A stretch of 64,000 nucleotides of DNA from Aurelia coerulea (GCA_039566865.1 CM076954.1:13540001-13604000); one strand, 5' to 3'; positions 29,701 to 44,700 are shown, counted from the first letter of the stretch. Translations and numbers: made by a program. The notes: generated by a model from the letters alone, not told the origin.

Positions 29701-32700
29701 TTTAAGTTGACTCGCCACGAAGCAAGGAGATGTCTAAAAACAAAATTGAGCTTGCCTACAGATCGCAAATTGGCACCGACATGAATGTACTTCCTTTCTA
29801 GTAAATAGTTACATTTGTGAAATATTGACTTAAAACACCATACAGAGGCAACGGTAATCAGCATCTGTAGTGAGTAGATTTGCTTCGTGGACAAGGTGAA
29901 CTCTTACCGTGGCTGGGAAATGAGTGTAGAACGAGGGAGATCGGATAGGAGGAAGAATTAGAATGCTGGCGCTGCATAATGACAAAGAAGATAATAAAAA
30001 AAGATCACCTGATGAGGATTTCCATAAGCAATGATTTCCTTAGGGAAGTTGACTTCAATTGATGTTGCACTTATGTCCACTTTCTGCAAGATAGTTGAAA
30101 ATAGTTTGAAGGATAAAACCATGGGTAGTTAGACACTACTGGTGTGCTTCTATGGAGGAGCGCTGGATAATATGTATCTGCGTGGGATTTTTTTTCGTTC
30201 TTTCGATATCTCCTCCGCAGTACTATAGAAAAGTTCCTCCGCAGATACATATTATCCAGCGCTCCTCCATAGAAGCACACCAGCAGTGTCTAACTACCCA
30301 TGATAAAACCTTGAAGAAGGATAGAGCATCTATTATCGTGAAAAGAACCAGATTTGTAGTTGTGAGAAAATGTACAAGAGACTAGAACACTTCAGTAGAA
30401 CATTATTACAGTTCACCTACCGTCATTGATTCCTTTAACATTATGGTGATAGCAGGCGATATGACTGAGCGGCAGTTGAAATCATTAAGTATCGGAGTAA
30501 GTTTGCAAGGGTCTTTCCGTGTCCTGAGAAAAGAAAGATCTTCAGTAGTCCATTGACAGAATGAAAGAAGGGCAACACCAATGAGAGAAATGCCACAGCA
30601 GAGCAGCTGCAAAGAGGTGGGATGCACCGATAAATCTAAGATTCGATTTTCCTCTTTCCCAAATCCTTGCGATTAGCTGTGAAAGTATTCGTCTTAAGTT
30701 AGGGATGTGAACAGGTAAAAGAATTGGAATCTTGCTTTAACAATAGGTAAGCTTGCTTACAACCTTACATGCACTGGATTGGATTTTTCCTTTAAGAGGC
30801 TTTCTCGTTGATTAATGAATAAAAAAATAATTGATAACAGCTTGGCCTGATATTTCGTGAAATTATCATACTCTGTTCCAAATACAATTTATCTTACTTC
30901 AATTGATTATATTTACAAAAATACTGTTTATACAGTAAGAACCCGCGAAATAGAAACCAATTTTTTCTAAACAGCCTGTTTAGTTTCCTATTAAAAGGTC
31001 ATTAATCTTGAAACAGGCTGAAAGGTTTCTTATCACATGGTTAAGAAACCCTCTCAGTTATTTCAATTTAAAGCTTCAAAGAAAACCCAGAGCAAACATT
31101 ATCGAACAGCATTTTCTTGTTATCTAGCATTCGCTTGAAATTTACTCAACCTTAGCATACATGCTAGGTATTTACGTAGATTGAGACGCTTTTGATGACG
31201 TCTTTCAAAATGTTTGGCACCTGATTTTAACAAAGATTGTTAGATATGAGTATACTTGGGATCCTCCAATAAGAAACCTTCCTAAATCAGACTGATAAAT
31301 TTCTTATATGAGGGCACCATTTCTCAAAAAAATCAGCCTGAGGTTTCTTCTAAAGTGGTTTCTATTTTGCGGGTTCTTACTGTATTCTTGTTTGGGTCCA
31401 ATCTGACGGTTTGCTATGTCGAGATCATCTTTCAGCAAAGGATTCCATTTGTCAATACACTATTCAATAATTGTAGAGTCAATTCCCAGAAGACTTACGG
31501 TAATTCATAATTCCATTCTAGTGCAGGATTTTGTCCATCTGCGATCAATGCTAGCTCTTCATCTCGTTTTTTACAACTGGCATTGAGACCATCCCAATGC
31601 CCACTCCAAAAACTCATCCCGTTCAAATCAATTTGATATTGGACATGCCAAGTCTTAGTTCGTCTGCTTTGATCTCGTTGATGTTTTCGTAAATATCGAT
31701 ACCAATCTTTATTCAGTACTGTTGACATAATTCTGTTATCTGGCTGTGACTTTATGACTATTGATTGTAGCCGATATATTGCAACATTCTCAAATCGTTC
31801 ATGATTGTCTGTTCTGCTTGCCTGCGCTTCTTGGTGGGGGACTAAAATCCGCAATCCTTTGCTTTCCAGCTCAAGAACTGGAAGCGGCTGGAAAATGGCC
31901 TCTACGGGCTTCCCAGGTGACAATTCTAACGTACTTCTACCTTTAACCAAAGGTGCATTGGTGTCAGGAGTGGAATTGACAATTTCTAGGCCCATGAAAC
32001 TTTCTATAACTTCTAACAGTGGTCTTGAAGCAAGCATAATGTCAAAACTTTGCATTGAAATGTTAACCTTCTGAAGGAAGACCCCTTCCTCGATGATAGC
32101 ATGTTTAACTGGCCTCTCACTTGTTGGAGCAATCTCATCTACATCTTGCTCCATTGCTGGAAGCACAGCCTCTGACCTGATAGAAGAGTATCGGGATCTC
32201 GAATGGACTTCTGAAAGAGGCTGCCTTGTGTAAGTTAATGTAAGGAATGAACCTGAAGTGGAATTCTGCTTTGATGAAAGTGCCTCGATCTTGTTGGTTA
32301 GGATATCCTCACATGATAGCAAGATGCCACCAAATTTGTCGGTCTCCCATTCCTGTGATTGCTCCCTAGGGATAAATCAGAAGAGTTTGCAATTACGTTC
32401 AGCAGGAAATCCTTTGATTTGGGGTAAGGCCATGTCATATTGAGAAAGCAAATGAAAATGTTACTGAAACAGACGTACGAACTTGGATCTTGATTTACTG
32501 TATTGCATCCGAATTGCACTCTAAGGTTCTAAACTTTTGCAGCACTCTATTCAACTGCCACATTGCTTGGGTTACTACTTCTACAAGCTAAAAGATGAAA
32601 GCAATATCTTTTGATAAGATATGTTCTAGTACGCCAAATCAAATGTAAACCTATGGGTAGCTCGCGGACATGTTTCCCGCGTTTCGATGAGACATGAAAG

Positions 32701-35700
32701 GAAAAGCCGGCACCCCTTAGACTAAGTTCTAGCCATGGAGCTACTCGAGGAACTACTTTCAGGATCTGAATTTGAAAACTTAACTGTACGCATTATTATG
32801 GATTTTTGGCAAGGGTAAGATGTAGATCATTACTCTAAGAACCCCAACTTTCGCTCATCTCATTGAACTGATGTTGCTGTTGTTGTTTCAGCGAGGGATC
32901 AGTAAAGCGGTATCAGTCCAGTCAAGAACACGCCCGACAACACCTTTCTCGAGGAGTTCAGCCTCGCTTTGATGCCCATATACAAATGTATAGGAAAATG
33001 ACCGGAAGTGAATATTTTCGTCGACTTTGAACGTTTCATGCAGTGATGCGGTGTGATTTTTCCGCGTTAATTTAATCTTAAAAGGTAGTGAATTTATCTA
33101 AGAAATGTTTAAAACTAAAATCGTTTTGATTTAAACTTCCCGGTAAACTCAACGCAATTTGACAGGAGTGATGGTCTTATTTTAAGAGATTTTCATCCGT
33201 ATTTGGGCAAATTTTTCGAATTCATTGTCTTTGTTGAAGTAAAAAGCGCCTTGAAAGCCATGACATTTAGAAAATCTCGTAGATCGTAGAAATTGTTTTG
33301 AAGCGGCGTGGTCTGCTTGCTACTTGCTTTCAAGGAAACTTTTTAATTCTGAACGAAACGAAGCAATAAGCCAATTTGCAGAGCACTAGCGATCCTTTTA
33401 CTGCCAGTGAAGGACAAGAGATGCTTTCATGTTTTCAAATAAGTCTCCAACCCGCCAGAAAGAAAGAGACAAGAAGAAGCAGCTTCCAGCGAAAGAACTC
33501 GGATATTTATGGATCAAGAACTAAAACCGTTTTGTTTATGATGGCATATGTCTTTGATGGACAAATGGATAGCAAATTATAGAAAATATGTTATTTGTAC
33601 TGGGCAAGTTCCTCTCATTGATGGAGCAACTCAATGCAGTCTGGAAATCTTCTCTTGTTGGCTCTAAAAACTCACAGACTATTTCTGAATGGACAACGGC
33701 AATAACTGCTTTTTGGTAATTTTCAGAAACTCATGAATAAGCATTGCATTTCACCTACAGGGCGAAACAGGCGAGCTTTGTCTTTGTCTTTGCAAACAAT
33801 TGTCTTTGCAAACAATTGTCTTTGCAGATCAAATTCAGAATAAGTTTCAGACTGTTTCAGAATTGGAAGCATTAAAATTTCAATTTTGTGATGATTCAAT
33901 TGCTATTATCTTACCATCTTCCTATCATCAGAGTAAAATCATCAGAGTATCAATTATTGGATTACTCAATTTTTTTTATATATCATAATATTGTTTTTCA
34001 TTGAATGCTTTGTTTGCAACAGTCATGTTCCATCAGTTTTGCATCAGTCTTCAGGCATCAGGCATTGAAAAAGCAAGAATTGCAGTCTTTTGTGGTTGTT
34101 GTCAAATGCTGCTTCAAGGTTGGGCTTGATTGGTAAAGGATAATCTTGTTCTGTTTGGGTCCTAAAATAAAACAGAGACAATATTATTTCCTCCTACTAA
34201 AAATGTTTGCTGCATAGCAAATTTCACTTTGTCTCATAGAGAATTGCATGTACAAAAAAGAGCAGCAAACCAAAAATAGGAGATGTCTTTGCAAGCTTAA
34301 ATCAGAGCAGCAATACCCTGCTCAAGAAAAAGAAAACAGATTTAAGGGCAAATAATTGCAGTAAACTATCGTATTTATAGGCAAAATAATCAAAGCTGAT
34401 AATTTTTTGTACAAGGTAGCCTTGATAACATTGTTTTAGTAAGCAAATCTCCTATTTCTAGGTCAGAGCTTCCCCATTAGTCTTGAAGAAAATAAGCAAC
34501 AATGCAACTTTATGTTTGTTTACAGTTAGGCCAAACCCGACGAAAAGTTTTCTGAGAGCGAAGTCAAAGATTTGTTATTGTTCTCATTGCTCTGGTGGCC
34601 AAAACAGCTAGCAAGTACTCTAAAATACTTTCATTTCTGAAAACATCAGATTAAGTTCGAAAGTGATACATTCAACCAAGGTTAACGTTTGTTTTCTGAC
34701 TAAAAAGCAGACAAGTTTGTGAAAAGAAGCACGTAAAGTTAACGAAGATTAGATGGTCATGGCTCTCGAGGAAAAATTGCCTTTGAAAATTGTGGGAAAC
34801 CGGCAAAGGCTACAGCAAAACAGGCAACATTCCTACAAACTAGATGCTTACAGCTATTGCGTTATATCTCCAAAATGAGAATTCCTGTCTTAGTTTAGAA
34901 AATATTGGAGTTTGAAAAAATTTTGGTTAAATTTAGGCCAACAAAAGTTCATTTTCTTGAAACTGCAAGCCGAAGTTCAAGACGAGAAAAAGACAAGTTT
35001 ATTTCGTCAACAATTGGCGAAAGGTGGCAATATAGGACAAAACGACATCGAGGAATCCAAAACTTTCAACAAAATTTCCATGAAACAAAGGAAAAACGTT
35101 AAATTTATGATAAAGTCTGCTTACCTGCTGTGCTGAATCCCGAGTTTGTAAACAGAGTTGTCCAGGGCCTTTGAAAAATATGAAAAACCAAGAAGCTCTG
35201 AGTCCAAAATGCTCAAAGAACTTGAAAGAGCGAAGATACAGCTATTGCGTTATATCTCGATATTTTGCTTTGGGACACTTGGGACGCCTGCTGACGCCAT
35301 TTATCACAAAATTTTACTTTCGCGCCACAGCTTTCTTGCAAGAGAGGCCGGAAGTGACGTCAGAATTCAGGCTTGGTGTTGTCGGGCGTGAAGAAGCGGA
35401 ACTATAGCATGCATTGCGCTTTGGTAAGATGTAGACTCATTCCAAAAAGTCTCTTGTTTTTGCTCCCCCAACTAATTAGTCACAACAACAACAACAACAA
35501 CAACGACAACAGTAACAACAAAACAACCAAAATGACGACGACGAGCGAAAGTTAGGGGGACTTCAATCAAGTTCTCCATGGTTAAGGAAGCAGATCAGAC
35601 AATGCCAAATCAGCCAATGAGAGTCAATAGATCAACAAACCAACCAATCATTTACTGAATTTAAAAGAAAAATCAAATCTTGGTCTGGAAAAAGCTGCCA

Positions 35701-38700
35701 CTGCCGATTATGTCAAACTTTTGTTCCAAACTTAGGCTTTATCTGATTTTAACTTTGATTTATGGTTTTTATACTGAAGGTATTTCAATTTTGTAAATTT
35801 ATTGTATCTACTATTTTACTACTTTTAACCGATTATTTATGTATATTTATGTATATTGTAATTTTCAGTTGGCCTAGATTAGCTTTAGTATAGCTACTGT
35901 ATTTATTAACCAACTTTTAAAGAAATTGATAATAATAATAATAATAATAACGACACATCAATCAATTGATCAATCAATTAATCAATTAAAAATAAGCCAG
36001 TTAGATAATCAACGATCAGGCAACCAATAGATTGATCAGTATCATCAATCATTCATGACTATATAACATTACAAACTCACCGTAGACAGTAGTTCTTTGC
36101 CTTGATCGATCCGATCTTGCTCGTCATTCGTATGTCACCTCTCTGATAATCGAATGCAAAACTGAGGTCTTCAAGTTCAACTGGGATCTTATATATCGGG
36201 CATGTACTGTGCACCGATGGCTCACTATAAAAAGTGAGAGACATTTTGGGAATGATCCATTGAAGCCACAGTGATACGATCAAATTGTCATTTTTGACCT
36301 GATGAAATAAAAAAAATTCTATGATACTGCTCTTTGATATCATAAAGAACAGTAAGATTTCATTTCATTTCATTTCATATATTTATTTAAAGTTGGTATT
36401 TACATAGTTTTAAAAGAATAAAGCTAATTTACACCAACTATTTACAACAAACCTAAAGTAATATATGCTAATTTACAATCAAAGGAATTCAGTGTCTATT
36501 TACAAATTGTACAAAGGCAACTGGTTCCATCCCAAGTTTTAATTCCCTTCTTGAAAGCTGCAACAGACGCTACATTCTTTGCATCATCGTTTAGGGTAAT
36601 CCACAGCATAGCTCCCCTAAATCTTAGGGAGTTTGTCCCATATTTTATCGTGTGAGACCTCTGAGGAAGCTCACATAATACTTGTTTTCGTAAGTTGTAA
36701 GTAATAGATTTTGTTTGGAAATTCTCACAGAGGTATGACGGATTTAATTGGTAGAGCGTTTTGTAAACTTCTAAGAGCAGTTTCTGTAGGTTCTTTACAT
36801 GTCTTGTAACATCATCATGCCTAAAAAGATGAAAATTGTTGCCTTCTTGAGAAATCCTATTCTTTTCTACCAAGTCATTCAAAAATTTGATAAACGGTAA
36901 CCCTTTATCTGACATTGATCTTCAAGGGGACGTGTATCTACACTGAGATCCTAATACTGTTCCCGCGTGTTTGTAACTCAATGACATTTTTTTTTTATTA
37001 ATTCATATTTTTACACGATATCCCATCAGTACAAAATTAAACTACAAAAGTTACAAGTTTGTTTTAAATGAAAAATGAAAAACAAAATTTAAAATTTGGT
37101 ATTAGCTAGGATTGGATCCAGGCTGAGATCTGATCTTCCTGGGAGTCGTGTTTTAGTTAGGGTTTACTGAGCTCTTTAAATGCGTTTTCAATTTTCTTTT
37201 AAACTGATAGAGCGAGGGGATTTCCCTTATTTCGATTGGTATTTCATTCCAAGCTTTAAGCCCGGAAAGGTGGAAACTTTTTTTTGTACACTCAAGTTTA
37301 AACTTTGGGATGTCGAGATTTCTATTGTTTCTTGTGTTATACCTAGAAATTTCATTCCTCTGACTATACTTGTTCCAGAGGCTCTCAGGGCACTGCTTGT
37401 GGACTATTTTGTGTGTCATGATAGATCTGTCAAAATAGATGATTTGATCAACGTTCAGCCCATTATTGATCCAGGGGTCCTTTATTCTAGCATTTTGAAT
37501 AATTGAGAAGGCCCTGTTCTGTAGACGCTGAAGCGTTTGCAGCTTCGTGTTGGGCAGGCTACCCCAGATAACATTCCCATATCGGAGGTGACTTTCAACC
37601 AGCGCATGGTAAACCTCACATAGCTTAGATTGCGGAAGAACGTTTTTAAGTTTTTTCAGTGCAGACAAACCACTTGCTACTTTACCTTTCAAGGATTTGA
37701 AGTGTTCCTTCCAACTTAGATTCTCGTCCACAATAACCCCTAGTGATTTAGTTTTTGTCACTCGTTTTATTTCTGTGCCATTAAGTTTCAATGGAGCCAG
37801 AGGTTCAATTTTGTTAATTCTACGTGGATGGCCGATAAGCATAAACTCAGTCTTTTTTGGATTGGCACTTAACTTATTGACCCTCATCCACTCAGAAATG
37901 TTCTGTAGCTCCTCCTGCATCATCTCGGCAAGTTCGTTAATATCTTCAGAGGCTATCGTTGTGTGCGTATCATCAGCATACATGCTCGCCGAAGAAAACT
38001 GTAAACATTCTTCAAAATCGTTAAGGTATATGATGAAGAGAAGGGGGCCTAGGCAGGAACCCTGGGGAATGCCACAGGTTACCCCCAAAGACATAGAACA
38101 TTTACCATTGATTCTGCAAAACTGTTTTCGTTCAGTGAGGTAGGATCGAAACCAGCTAATCACCTTACCCTGCACGCCATACCTAGAAAGTTTTTCGAGC
38201 AGTATTTTGTGATCCACCGTATCGAAGGCCTTTTTTAAATCCAAAAACATCGCCATATTGACCTTTTGAGAATCAATGTTATTATGCCATTCATCAGTAC
38301 TCTTTACTAGAGATGTGATTGTTGAGTGTAGCTTACGAAACACATGCTGATTAGTTTTTAGCAACTGTTTCTCTTTGAAATAGTCGATCAGCTGATCATG
38401 AGCAATTTTTTCCAGAATCCTTGCAAATATGGATAGAACGGATATAGGCCTGTAATTATTCATGTCATCCCTTGCACCTGACTTAAAAATTGGGGTTACC
38501 CTTGCAACCTTCCAGATATCTGGAAAAACTCCCGCGACCAGCGATGAGTTATAGATTAGAGTAAGGGGGAGAGCGATGAATTCGGATGCATCTTTGACTA
38601 GTCCGACAGGAATTCTATCTGGCCCACTGGCTTTGCCATTTTTCAGCTCTGTTAGTGCTCTTAAGATGTATTGAGTATCTACTGTCTTGAAATTCAAAAT

Positions 38701-41700
38701 CGTAGAATTTTTGCCACTTATTGTGGCAAGCGGGTCATCATTCGGTTCGGTTCTGATTTCTTTTGCTAGTTTTGGACCAACTGAGACAAAGTGCTTGTTA
38801 AACGCATTGGCAATTTTACTGTCATTAGTTAAAAGTTTGCCTTCGCAGTTTAAGCTAGTGACTTGTACCTTAGAGGAATCTCTGTCTAACACTTTGTTAA
38901 TGGTTCGCCACAATTTCTTTGGGTCGGTTTTGTTTTGTTCAATTAGACCTGAATAATGGTCCTGCATTGCGATCCGGATGGCCTCTGTAACTTCGTTTCT
39001 TAGTTTCTTATACGAAGGCCAGATTTCGGGATTGCGCCATGCGTCCTTTTTTGCTTTATCCCTTCTCATCATCAGAGACCTTATGCGTGCATTGAGCCAT
39101 GGAGCATATTCACTTTTCCTTTTTTGTTTTCGAATTGGAGCATGTAGGCTGAGAATTGCATCAAACAATTCTTGGAATACAGATGCCATCTTACTAGGGT
39201 CCTGAGAAAAAGGTTCCAAAAGGCTTTTCCAGTCAATGGCATCAAGGTCTTGTTGGAAAGCAGTTTTATCATAATTTTTCATATTTCTACTTTCAACAAT
39301 TTTGTTTTCATTTTTGGTATTGAGTCTCCATGCATTTACCTTTCTAATCGCATAAACCATGTAGTGGTCTACCATAGCTGTTTCAAGCACGCCCGATTCT
39401 AGAATGTACTTACGTTTGTTGGTAGAGAAATGGTCAATCAACGAATGACTTATTTGAGACTGTCCATTTGCCCCCTTACTTATTGCTACCCTCGTATAAG
39501 CTTTGATCAGTTGCTCTATTTGGTATTCAGCGTACACTGATTGTAGCTTTTTTGAATTTGCATTTAAGGGGGAACCCCTGAAATCACAATTCGTAATTCA
39601 CGTAGATTTTCGAATGTTGCAGTATCTGTTTCCCCAGTGGGTGGCCGATACCAGCTAATCAGGTAAAAGGATTTCCCTTTGTTTGGTTTAACCTCAAGGC
39701 AGAGCAACTCAAGGGTGTCACTTTTTATAATTTGGAGGGGATCAGGAATTTGTTCTTTTAGGTAGATTGCTACACCACCTCCCATTTCATCCCTGTCATG
39801 CCTAAAAAGTTTGTAACCCTCAATTGAAAGAGCTGGGTCCTCCATCTTACTGCTTAACCTAGTCTCACTCAAAGCTATAATATCAATAATATCAACATTG
39901 AATTAGAATAGGAGATGCTTCACATAGAAACCTTTATCTTGCAATGCTTCATATAGAAACCTGTAAGAGAAACCTTTATCAAATAGGAGATGCTTCATAC
40001 ACAAAGATACCAATAGCAACTATCTTCGGCATTAACGATAGAACTGTGCCCCTCCCCCTCTTGCTATGTCCAAGCAGAGGTTGCCCTCAATGCAACACAC
40101 TTTCGTACTTACAAAGTTTGCCTGATCAATAGGGACAGAGAATTCTGTTGTGGAAACGGAAATAACATCCTGTTGATCGGTGTTTGATGTTGATGATACT
40201 GATTGATGATCAATCTCTCGGCTGATTGGGCTTTTGATATCAGATTTCATTTCTGCTTGGCTTGCCTCATCTTTTACCACTTTTGATACTCCTTCTCTTT
40301 TTGTATAACCAGTTAGAGTATTCAATGTTTTGGAAAGTCTTGATAGCAACTTGACAATTATTTGTACCTTGAAATGAGATCAGATGTCAACTTTAATAAA
40401 TCTAAATGCTAGGATCATTTCTTCAATACAAACAGAATTATATGCATGCACTTAGAAGACTTTAGTTCCGTTTATCTCAAAATTGTCGTCAAAACGCTTC
40501 CGACTCCTAGACTCATAAGATAGTCCCAGTTATCGCAACAGCAACAACAGCAACAACAACAACAACAAAAACAACAACGACAACGACAATGACAACGACA
40601 ACAACCGTCGAACAACAAGAACAAAAATGACAATTTTTGCTTAAAAATCAGTCAATCAATAGCGATAACTACGAACTTGTAATCAGTCTACCCGACTTCC
40701 GCCTTAATCGATATCTTATTGAAATCGACGTCTAATTTGGGACGATTCACAGCTCGCTCTCGATTTTCCTAAAAGTTTACTAAATCTTTCTTTAATTTGG
40801 GATATCGCAAACGATGCCAAAAATAGTTGAAGTACAGCATATCTGTATTTCCTGTTTAATCTTACAAACAACCTAGCTTTTCATTTTCTAGGTAACCATC
40901 TAATTGAGAAATCCCAGTATAGAGTGTACCCGGAGCACCAAAATTAAGGACAGTGCTCTATTTTACGTCCTATACCCAAATAAAAGGAACTGTAAGGTAA
41001 TTCCATCTCCGAAAGTGATGCCACTTGTTTCAGTATTTCATGACATACATTTAAGATAGTAGTTATGCATGCTTACAACAATATAGTTGCGAAGAATGTG
41101 AAGCTAATATTCATGTGCCTCTGATGCATATTAAAATACACAGGTTTTTTACATTAGCATGACCTAAATGTTTCTTTACCTACAAAAGAAACAAAAATGT
41201 GCAAAGTCTTAAATTTGCCAATTCGTTCATAGATTAACCTCAATTCACTAATTACTATGTTCAATAAACATAATACGCTATTTCGTATTTGTGGGAAAAG
41301 GTCATGATTATTCTTATCGTGGATACGAATTTACCTGTTTCCTTGACACTCCAATGACAACGGACGTTAAATCAATGTGTACACAGAACCCAAGCGAAGG
41401 CTGATACTCCTTCATAGTAGCACTGCTATCAAAGGTTGGTCGCTTCAAGACAGGCATAGCCCCAAACAGCGTCAACGAATCTTGCAACTGCGGAAATGGA
41501 CTTTTGGGATTGTCAGGTGTTTTTGGATCAGCATGAGACGCTGCGAGGAACATGGTCCACTGAGCCGGATACCATATGTAGCTCATTTCAGTATTCAGGT
41601 TTGTATGCTCGGTCTCGGATGTTAGAGTATACACAGAAAAATCACTTCCAGTTAAGGCCCAAGGAAGCGAAGTGTCACCAGAACCAGTATCGACCTTTTT

Positions 41701-44700
41701 GAAGGGAATGTCGGATGATACATCAAAGTCTTTCACGTTTGAACTTTCAATTTTGATATGCGGGAGTGTGATGACGAGGGTATCTGGAAAGTTACTTGAT
41801 GTGTTCTTTAAAGCTGTTTTGATGGCAAACGGGATGTTGAAGTCTGGGCTAGCAGCTTCCGAGTCTACAAGGAAATTCGCAATGAAGATTTGATATTTTG
41901 AAACAAACAAAACAACGTAAGTATTACGACCCGTTTCCTCCTTCTAGCTTATATGATGCAAACTTTGTTGGGGAATACCCTGATACGCTTCTCAGTTCAA
42001 TTATATCTTTTATAAGCTTTGAAATTCAAATAAGCGGAAATAGATTCCTCCCCCTTAAAAATCATTGCCGAGCATGTGAAGGATATTTTTGGTCACGTTG
42101 TTTCCTTCTTGCAAGTCCAGTACCACTCCCCTCAGTTGGTGTACCAATAATGGAGGAGCAAATGAATCGAAAAATCTCGTACACTGTCGTAAAGAATTGC
42201 AAAAATTATTCAACTGTTTGCAAAATCCTGGAAATATCAAAATCTTCCTCGACAAATGACAAAAATTCTCATGAACACCTTTCGTAAAAGCGTAAGAAAT
42301 ATCAAAATCTTTGAAAATCTCAGAAAAATCTTGTAGTTTTGATGAATACGAAGTGCAACGTGCATACCTAAGTTTATACTCTCTATGGGAACAAATATTG
42401 CCATCGTTTGCAAATCGATCTGAAAGAGAAGTGATATAACTTCAAATGAAGAGAGGATAAGTTTAACAATAGGAAATAATGAATGGCAAAGCATGGATTT
42501 GCATAGGCCCATAGCATAACTGGAGATCTACAGAACAGTCCAAGCAATGCTAAATAGCAGGAAGTTAAAGGTGATGTTGCAAAAGAAAGGTAGAAACATT
42601 ACGTAAAACTAAGTTCACCATATGACAGAGGTTATAGCGACATCCAATAATGAAAAAGGTGCTTTCTTAGCGTTTAGTGCTATAAAGTAGAAAAAAGTAA
42701 ACATTTGAATGATAAACTGTTTTCACTTTATGCTCTTGGAGTTCACTACTTCTATGCTACCGGGTGTCCCAAAATGATGTATTATTGTTTGATTGCTTGT
42801 ATGTCCATAACCAATTAACGGATTTTCAAAAACTTTGTTTTATTTGATTGCCTAAAGGCTAAATTGGATGTTAAGATGTTGGTTGCGGTTTTGCCAGTTT
42901 TTGAAAATCGGTTCATCGGTTATGGACCTAAAAGCCATCAAACGATAATACATCATTTTGGGACACCCGGCACATTGAACAACGTCTACAACCCCCTACT
43001 TTCAACGTAAGTGTAGGATTGTGTTTTGACGTATTTCTTGTATTCAGCCATAATAATCACCTTTAACATGACAGATTTTAAGACAGCCATGGTATATGAA
43101 AGTCTCCAGTCTTCAGCTTTCTTTTCTCTAGGATCTCGAATTTTTTCCTCTTTTTGCTTGCCAGTTTGATTTAGTTCCTTTGATGATTTTGAATGCGTTT
43201 TGCCAATCACTAAGATTAATGAGATTGTGGTAAGTAAAGATATACGTACTTCATCTCTCAGGAAATGAACAAAATAATAAGTTTCACGGTCTACGATCTT
43301 TACAAGTGGATACTTTAACTCTCATGAAAAGAGCTTCGCAACGATATCTTTACTTATATACTATTTTTACCTTAGCGCGAAACCAAATCATTGGCAATAT
43401 TCCCCTGTGTGTCATAACAGATTCTTGTTTGTTGCAGAGATCACTACGGTAAAGTATTTAACCAAACTTTGCCTTGCTTCTTAGCTGCTTGGAGAAACGC
43501 ACACATAGGAAAGCTGGACTGATGACGAGAGTCTAAGTTTTGCTACATTGACTTTAATCATCATTCATTCTTTGAAGTCGGTGTTGTGGGGTATCATTAA
43601 GGGGGAATGAAGCAAATATTAGGAATCATGTAATGGGTCTACAGACAAGCATGAGATCTCGGTTTTAAGACATTAGGTTGCGGTAAGGCGGCCCTGTAAG
43701 TCATATGAGTGCTGCAGTCAATGAGCTTCCCTTTCTTTCGTTGAAAAGTAGTCGTGTGGTGCAGGATCTGCAAACTGAATTGAGTAAAGGACCACGGCAA
43801 ATGTTTCTCTTGCTGACCACAACTTTCCTTCTTTGTAAATGGGAAAGGCATGATTCCCTTTTTTCCCAGTGAAATACCTTTTTGACAGACGGATAAACCT
43901 GGTCGTGTTAAAACTTCAATTTCTTGAAAAATTCATTGATGACGATAAATCTTTTGCTTAAAATAGCCAAAGCTGCTAGTTTACTACGCACAACCTTCTT
44001 AAGTTCACAGACAACTTTGTTCCTGATTCAGCAAACCACTTTGCTAAAAGAGGGCAAGGATCCTTTGTCAATGTGCTGCATCAATGCAAATTCAACAGCT
44101 GTGTGATGACTAAAATTGTAAAATTTGCCTTCACACAAAGTTTTGCATGATAAATCCAAAACGGGGGTTGATTTGGACGACTACTAAAAGTAGAACAAAA
44201 TGCAACGTGATTCTCTGCAGCGAAGAGGTTTGATATTTTCTAATTACCTCTAGAGTATGACTTCTTCTTCGGTGTGCTTGCAGACATACTCCTGGAAAGA
44301 AGTCTACTTGGTTTTCTCTCGAACAAAGGTTTCCGTTTCCTTGGTAATGTCGATGGTTTGTGTTCAATCCATTGAAGCAAAAGGGGATCCAAGTTAACAG
44401 CAATTCCTTTGAGGCTAAGTACTGCAACAGTGGGAGCTAGAATGGTAGAACAGAAAAGGTATTAATGAAAATGCAACAGCTGAGTGATAAGTATTTGAAA
44501 ACAATCTTGGAAGAAAGACAATAACTTCCCAGTTATAACGAATGGTGTTTGAAGTTGCCAAATTGAAATTCCTCTCTAAATCACCCCCGGAGGGGCCTAC
44601 CTTGGATAGCAGCAACGGGCATGTGCCTGCAATAGGAAACATTTCGGACCCTGTCCTTGAACAAAATATCGGAAAAGACAATACCTGCCCTGGAAGAAGA

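Larger units (their letters stand above)
36987..39897 (-). mobile_element. 5'-truncated LINE (non-LTR retrotransposon)
   Basis: Minus-strand element in VPS13B intron 14 with an A-run tail (T-run at 36987-36996 on the plus strand). Order 5' to 3': a fragment of the AP-endonuclease domain (39564-39897, with LSETRLSSK and DEMGGGVAIYLKEQIPD), a damaged junction, then a long reverse transcriptase frame (37153-39537). It starts abruptly inside the endonuclease domain, so it is 5' truncated. The group is probably CR1/L2/Jockey-like; exact clade not determined. Confidence 0.9.

Noticed and set aside
35480..35530. Tandem ACA units as a possible CRISPR-like or regulatory array
   Set aside because: Simple microsatellite; the genome is animal and there are no spacers.
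37180..37506. Plus-strand frames of 60-150 codons across 37180-39402
   Set aside because: They are antisense shadows of the LINE reverse transcriptase frame.
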